Below are positions 60,055 through 64,000 of a DNA stretch of 64,000 nt, piece by piece (the first letter of the stretch is position 1; every line of letters begins with the position of its first letter). The notes under the pieces are model-generated. The model saw only the letters and a list, made by a program, of their open reading frames with translations. It was not told where the DNA came from and made no database searches. Both the position numbers and the translations under genes were made by a program. The stretch is from an uncultured Lachnospira sp. GTDB taxonomy: Bacteria; Bacillota; Clostridia; Lachnospirales; Lachnospiraceae. Location of the stretch: positions 17,895-81,894 of the forward strand of contig CAMHLZ010000006.1 of the NCBI GenBank assembly GCA_946186125.1, written 5' to 3'.

Positions 60055-61719
60055 CTATCGTCTCGGTTTCTTGCGTGGAGCACTATCGTCAATGCTGTTA
60101 GACTTTATTTTAAGCTCTTTTGGAGTTTTAGTAAATGTAACATTCTTATATTCAGAATTAATAGTTTCTGATATACCGTTAATTATAACTGTCGTTCCTG
60201 TGTAAACAGGGCCGTGAGTTATGACAGTTCCGTCAATGTTCTGTTCACGAATTTCTAAAATAAACTTTTTCTTGTTTTTTGAGTCGTTTAAAAGTCCGAG
60301 ATGTGTGACGGCTTCGCGCATATATTTAACTTTTTCTTTAGCAAGGGCAGGATTTTTAGAAGTCTGCATTGCTTTAATAATTTTCTCTAAATTGCGGGAA
60401 GTTCTATTTACCTTTTCAGAATAATCAGCGATATCCTGTTCCACTTTTAACATGGCAGTTTTAAAATCAGTTTCAAGACCGACTACTATCTTTGTTTGGA
60501 CACTGGCACGGTTTCCGATGGTGTGGCAATCAATTTCTCTGGCTGAACACACATAACCTCCCAGTATTGTTCCGGGTCTGCCGGATACATTAATTGAACC
60601 GCCTGATGTAATATTGCAATTCAATATTGCATTTGTCTTAACATCACCGTCGCAATGAATAGTTGTCTGTTCAAGAAATTTTGCAATAAGATTGCCACCA
60701 CACTTGATCCTTCCTGCTCCTGAGCCCTGCATACCGTTCTTGAGCAAAATATCCTTTCCGGAAATCAGACTGGCAATCTCGACATGGCCGTTGATAGTGA
60801 TATTTCCGGTTGTCTTAATGGTTACATTAGAAAAAACATTTCCCTTTACTATGACATCACCGCGGAAATCAACATTGCCGGTTGCAGCTTCAAGATTCCC
60901 TTCTACAACAAATACAGGAGTTACCTTAAGAGTATTGTTCTCTAACGAGGCATTACCTTCAATTGTAGAATAATATTCGCGCATGTCGGGCTCATAATCG
61001 GCATTATCGAGCTTCAATGGAGGTAAATCTACCGGAACTTTTGCTTTTATAACCTCGCCAAAAATATTCTTTCCGTCTTTGCCGGGAGTGGAAGGGATAT
61101 AAGTTGCAAGAAGCTGATCCTTATATACCAGTTCGAACTTTCCTAAAGTATTATAATCAACAGAGCCGTCCTCCTGGATAATCGGTTTAGTAGGAGGTGT
61201 AGTATCAAAAGTGTAATCGAAAAAACCGTCCTTTCCATCTATGGCGGGAGTACCCTCTGCAATAGTAAGCTCATCATAAAAATAATCATCAGAAAGAAGT
61301 TCTTCTATTGTATCATTATTAATCCCATACTCAATTCTGTTTTCGTGAAGAAAAGTCATAATATCATCATGGGTAGGCGAAAACTCCTCATCTTTAAACA
61401 TAACAATAGTAGCGGACATTCCATCAGGACGGATATCTAACGAGAATTTCTTATGGTTATCTGCTTCGTTTTCAGCCTCATCCTTAGGCTTTCTGAATTT
61501 TAAAGTTTTACCCGATTCGTCCGTTACCGTTTTATAATTATATTCCTTTGGCTGCTGTGGAGTCCCGTTATTGGAACGGGATTTTTTAAATGTAGCGTTA
61601 GTAGTGATGGATTGGTAGCCGGACTTTGCGGTAGAGCGCGGCTTGTCATCATCTACTTCGGAAATAATAGTTTTATCTTTCGATTTGTCAAAAAATTTTT
61701 TAATCTCCATAGCATCCAC
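60055..61719 (-). CDS. FapA/DUF342-family protein
   Basis: PPTKPIIQEDGSVDYNTLGKFELVYKDQLLATYIPSTPGKDGKNIFGE...VEGNLEAATGNVDFRGDVIVKGNVFSNVTIKTTGNITINGHVE. Confidence 0.88.
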   Translation of the reverse strand: MDAMEIKKFFDKSKDKTIISEVDDDKPRSTAKSGYQSITTNATFKKSRSNNGTPQQPKEYNYKTVTDESGKTLKFRKPKDEAENEADNHKKFSLDIRPDGMSATIVMFKDEEFSPTHDDIMTFLHENRIEYGINNDTIEELLSDDYFYDELTIAEGTPAIDGKDGFFDYTFDTTPPTKPIIQEDGSVDYNTLGKFELVYKDQLLATYIPSTPGKDGKNIFGEVIKAKVPVDLPPLKLDNADYEPDMREYYSTIEGNASLENNTLKVTPVFVVEGNLEAATGNVDFRGDVIVKGNVFSNVTIKTTGNITINGHVEIASLISGKDILLKNGMQGSGAGRIKCGGNLIAKFLEQTTIHCDGDVKTNAILNCNITSGGSINVSGRPGTILGGYVCSAREIDCHTIGNRASVQTKIVVGLETDFKTAMLKVEQDIADYSEKVNRTSRNLEKIIKAMQTSKNPALAKEKVKYMREAVTHLGLLNDSKNKKKFILEIREQNIDGTVITHGPVYTGTTVIINGISETINSEYKNVTFTKTPKELKIKSNSIDDSAPRKKPRR

Positions 61720-61738
61720 CTCCGGTTTAGTAAAAATA

Positions 61739-62431
61739 TTAGTAATTAGCTACAATCTCATTAATAAGCTTCACGGAATTGGCCACAGCTTTAGCTTCGA
61801 ATTCCGGATAATCCATGTGCGCACTGTCATCGGCTTTGTCAGATATAGAGCGAACAATCAGAAATGGCACATTATTTAAATAAGCTGCCTGTGCGATTGC
61901 AGCGCCCTCCATTTCTGTACAATAACCTTTAAATGTCCTGATGAGAAAATTCTTTTTCTCTTTATCAGAAATAAACTGGTCTCCACTGACAACACGACCG
62001 ACAAAATAATGAATATCTTTGCATACTTTGTCACAGGCATCTTTGGCAAGCTCAATAAGCTTGTCATCACCTTTAAAAACAGATGTATCCATTTGTGGAA
62101 TAACACCCAGATCATACCCGAATGCAACAGCATCTAAATCGTGCTGTAAAGCATCTTCAGATAAAACAATATCACCGATATCAATCTCGTCCTTTAAAGA
62201 ACCTGCGATTCCTGTATTGATAATAGCTGAAACATTAAACAAATCGCAAAGAATCTGAGCACAGATTCCGGCATTGACTTTGCCGATTCCTGATCGGACT
62301 ATGACGATTTCCTTGCTGTTTAATGTTCCGCGGTTAAATTCCATTCCTGCTTTTACAGTAACAGTTACATTTTCAAGTTCGGCCTTAATCTGGTTAACTT
62401 CAACCTCCATGGCACCTATAATTCCTAGCAT
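61739..62431 (-). CDS. mtnN: 5'-methylthioadenosine/S-adenosylhomocysteine nucleosidase
   Basis: LGIIGAMEVEVNQIKAELE, RSGIGKVNAGICAQIL, INTGIAGSLKDEIDIGDIVLS, EMEGAAIAQAAYLNNVPFLIVRSISDKAD. Confidence 0.95.
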   Translation of the reverse strand: MLGIIGAMEVEVNQIKAELENVTVTVKAGMEFNRGTLNSKEIVIVRSGIGKVNAGICAQILCDLFNVSAIINTGIAGSLKDEIDIGDIVLSEDALQHDLDAVAFGYDLGVIPQMDTSVFKGDDKLIELAKDACDKVCKDIHYFVGRVVSGDQFISDKEKKNFLIRTFKGYCTEMEGAAIAQAAYLNNVPFLIVRSISDKADDSAHMDYPEFEAKAVANSVKLINEIVANY

Positions 62432-62598
62432 ATTTTTTATAGATCCTTTCTTTAAAATATTTTCTATATAATAGTTGCAAAAAAAACAAAAGATGGTATA
62501 ATTAATGTGTAGGTACTACTAAATGTAGTTGAACATGTTAGTAAATAAGTATTATATAACCAGAAGCCGCCGGGGTTGCACACCCTCCGGTGGCTTTC

Positions 62599-63801
62599 TT
62601 ATTCTTTATTAAGATAATCCTTATGAGTCATGAAATCATCAGGCACTATTTTCTTCTTTTCCAATCTATAGTTAATAAATTTATCGATTAAAAACGCAAT
62701 TACCGCTACAACCGGAACACCGAGAAACATTCCTGCAACACCTGCTACCCAGCCGCCGGCAGTAATGGCGAAAATAATCCATATAGGTCTGAGTCCTGTA
62801 CTGCTTCCTAAGATTTTAGGGCCAAGATAGAGACCGTCAAACTGCTGTAGAATAAAAATCATAATGCAAAAAACAATGCAATATCGCCAATCGTATGTAA
62901 GACAGAGTATGGCGCCGGGAACGGCACCGATAAACGGACCAAAATAAGGTATCATATTAGTAACACCTACGATAATACTTGTAAGAAGTGTAAATTTAAG
63001 TCCGAGTATATTCATAAACAGGAAACAGATACAACCTATTATAGTTGAATCAATAGCTTTTCCTACGAGATATTGTCCGAAAATCTTATTGCTTTCATAT
63101 ATAATCTCAATAAATTTGTCAGCCGTATTCTTTTTCATTACAGAATAAATCAAACGTTTAGCATTAAAACTAAAAATGTGTTTATCAATCAACATATAAA
63201 AAGAAACCATAATCGCAATTAAAAAATTAAACATCCATGAAATAACGGATATAGAAGTATTATAAATTGCAGGTAACAATGTTTCTATGGAAGTCTGCAA
63301 AACATTAACAATATTCTTGCTATTCTTTTCAGCAATGGTAGTTACGTAAGATAAGTCAAGTTCAGGATGTTTGTTGCTGAATTTATATATAAAATCTATA
63401 AAACTGTTGTAATAATCCTGAATACTTGAGTAAATGCTTGAGATACTGATATATAATTCAGGAATAATTATCACAATACAAACGGTGAGCAGACCAAAAA
63501 CTAAAATATAAACAAGTGTTATTGAAAGTATTTTCCTTAGCTTGTCTTTTTTTAATCTGCAAAGTTTAAGGAAAAATTTCTTATCAATGAACCTGATTAG
63601 CGGATTTAACATGTAAGCGATGAAGAAACCCATTATAAACGGACTAAGCATTGACATAACATTGCTAAGATAATTCATTGTATCAGTCAGATTCAGTATC
63701 AGTTTTAATAGAACTGCTAAAATCAGAACAGTACAAATGACATAAATACTTATAATATAATAATTTTTATTTTTTTTAAAAACATGTTTTTCGTTGTCCA
63801 T
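62599..63801 (-). CDS. AI-2E family transporter
   Basis: SPFIMGFFIAYMLNPLIRFID...GVTNMIPYFGPFIGAVPGAILCL...QQFDGLYLGPKILGSSTGLRPIWIIFAI. Confidence 0.92.
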   Translation of the reverse strand: MDNEKHVFKKNKNYYIISIYVICTVLILAVLLKLILNLTDTMNYLSNVMSMLSPFIMGFFIAYMLNPLIRFIDKKFFLKLCRLKKDKLRKILSITLVYILVFGLLTVCIVIIIPELYISISSIYSSIQDYYNSFIDFIYKFSNKHPELDLSYVTTIAEKNSKNIVNVLQTSIETLLPAIYNTSISVISWMFNFLIAIMVSFYMLIDKHIFSFNAKRLIYSVMKKNTADKFIEIIYESNKIFGQYLVGKAIDSTIIGCICFLFMNILGLKFTLLTSIIVGVTNMIPYFGPFIGAVPGAILCLTYDWRYCIVFCIMIFILQQFDGLYLGPKILGSSTGLRPIWIIFAITAGGWVAGVAGMFLGVPVVAVIAFLIDKFINYRLEKKKIVPDDFMTHKDYLNKE

Positions 63802-63942
63802 GGAAACCTCCTAAGAATCTAGATACAATAAGTATAACATAATATTGATAAATGGTGCAAAAAAATAAATATAAAAAAATAAAAAAAGTGCTTGCATTTT
63901 TAAATGAAGTACTGTATAATAATCCTTGTCGTTAAGAGACGA

Positions 63943-64000
63943 GCGCGATTAGCTCAGTTGGTAGAGCACCTGACTCTTAATCAGGGTGTCCAGGGTTCGA
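63943..64000 (+). tRNA. tRNA-Lys (anticodon CTT), truncated by window end
   Basis: GCGCGATTAGCTCAGTTGGTAGAGCACCTGACTCTTAATCAGGGTGTCCAGGGTTCGA: D-arm, anticodon stem CCTGA/TCAGG with loop CTCTTAA, T-arm start. Confidence 0.95.

Noticed and set aside
62563-62597. Regulatory RNA between mtnN and the AI-2E gene
   Set aside because: GC-rich hairpin (AGCCGCCGGGG…CCTCCGGTGGCT) fits a simple terminator-like structure; no further conserved elements identified.

Overview
The window looks like a low-GC Firmicutes chromosome, probably Lachnospiraceae (inferred from gene content; no searches were run). A core backbone is interrupted by accessory islands.

Backbone, left to right:
- a damaged radical-SAM / HPrK-like / HAD island
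- an NAD-salvage operon (NrtR-like, pncA, pncB)
- a SulP transporter, trmB and trxA
- a Ter/TelA stress cluster (YceG-like, TelA, two TerD, P-type ATPase, HAD)
- a GHKL/LytTR two-component pair
- csrA and flagellin
- a two-gene operon tentatively read as P47/TULIP-like plus propeller/helical
- two papain-like proteases with CBM25/26-like modules
- a CBS-PPase, an aconitase-family gene and glgB
- a subtilase/LytTR region
- VanZ, FapA/DUF342, MTA/SAH nucleosidase and AI-2E genes, then a partial tRNA-Lys at the right edge

Most notable signals:
1. Three separate AAA+/DUF4143-type ATPase loci are each immediately preceded by a short tandem array with exact 33- or 34-bp period. Each array has its own conserved 13-21 nt core. 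The most intact locus continues as a tight operon with a DUF3990-like (ADP-ribosyltransferase-fold) gene and a small partner.
2. Two 23-bp palindromes bracket a consensus promoter upstream of the NrtR-like gene.
3. The 610-aa plus 1132-aa operon could be a toxin-like pair.
4. Two palindromic tandem arrays have strict 73-bp and 53-bp (106-bp higher-order) periods.
5. A 163-bp MITE is present twice; one copy ends a truncated tyrS.
6. A 667-bp near-identical duplication flanks the subtilase region, along with several frameshifted or decayed genes.

Family names come from recognising motifs by eye and need HMM or structure confirmation.
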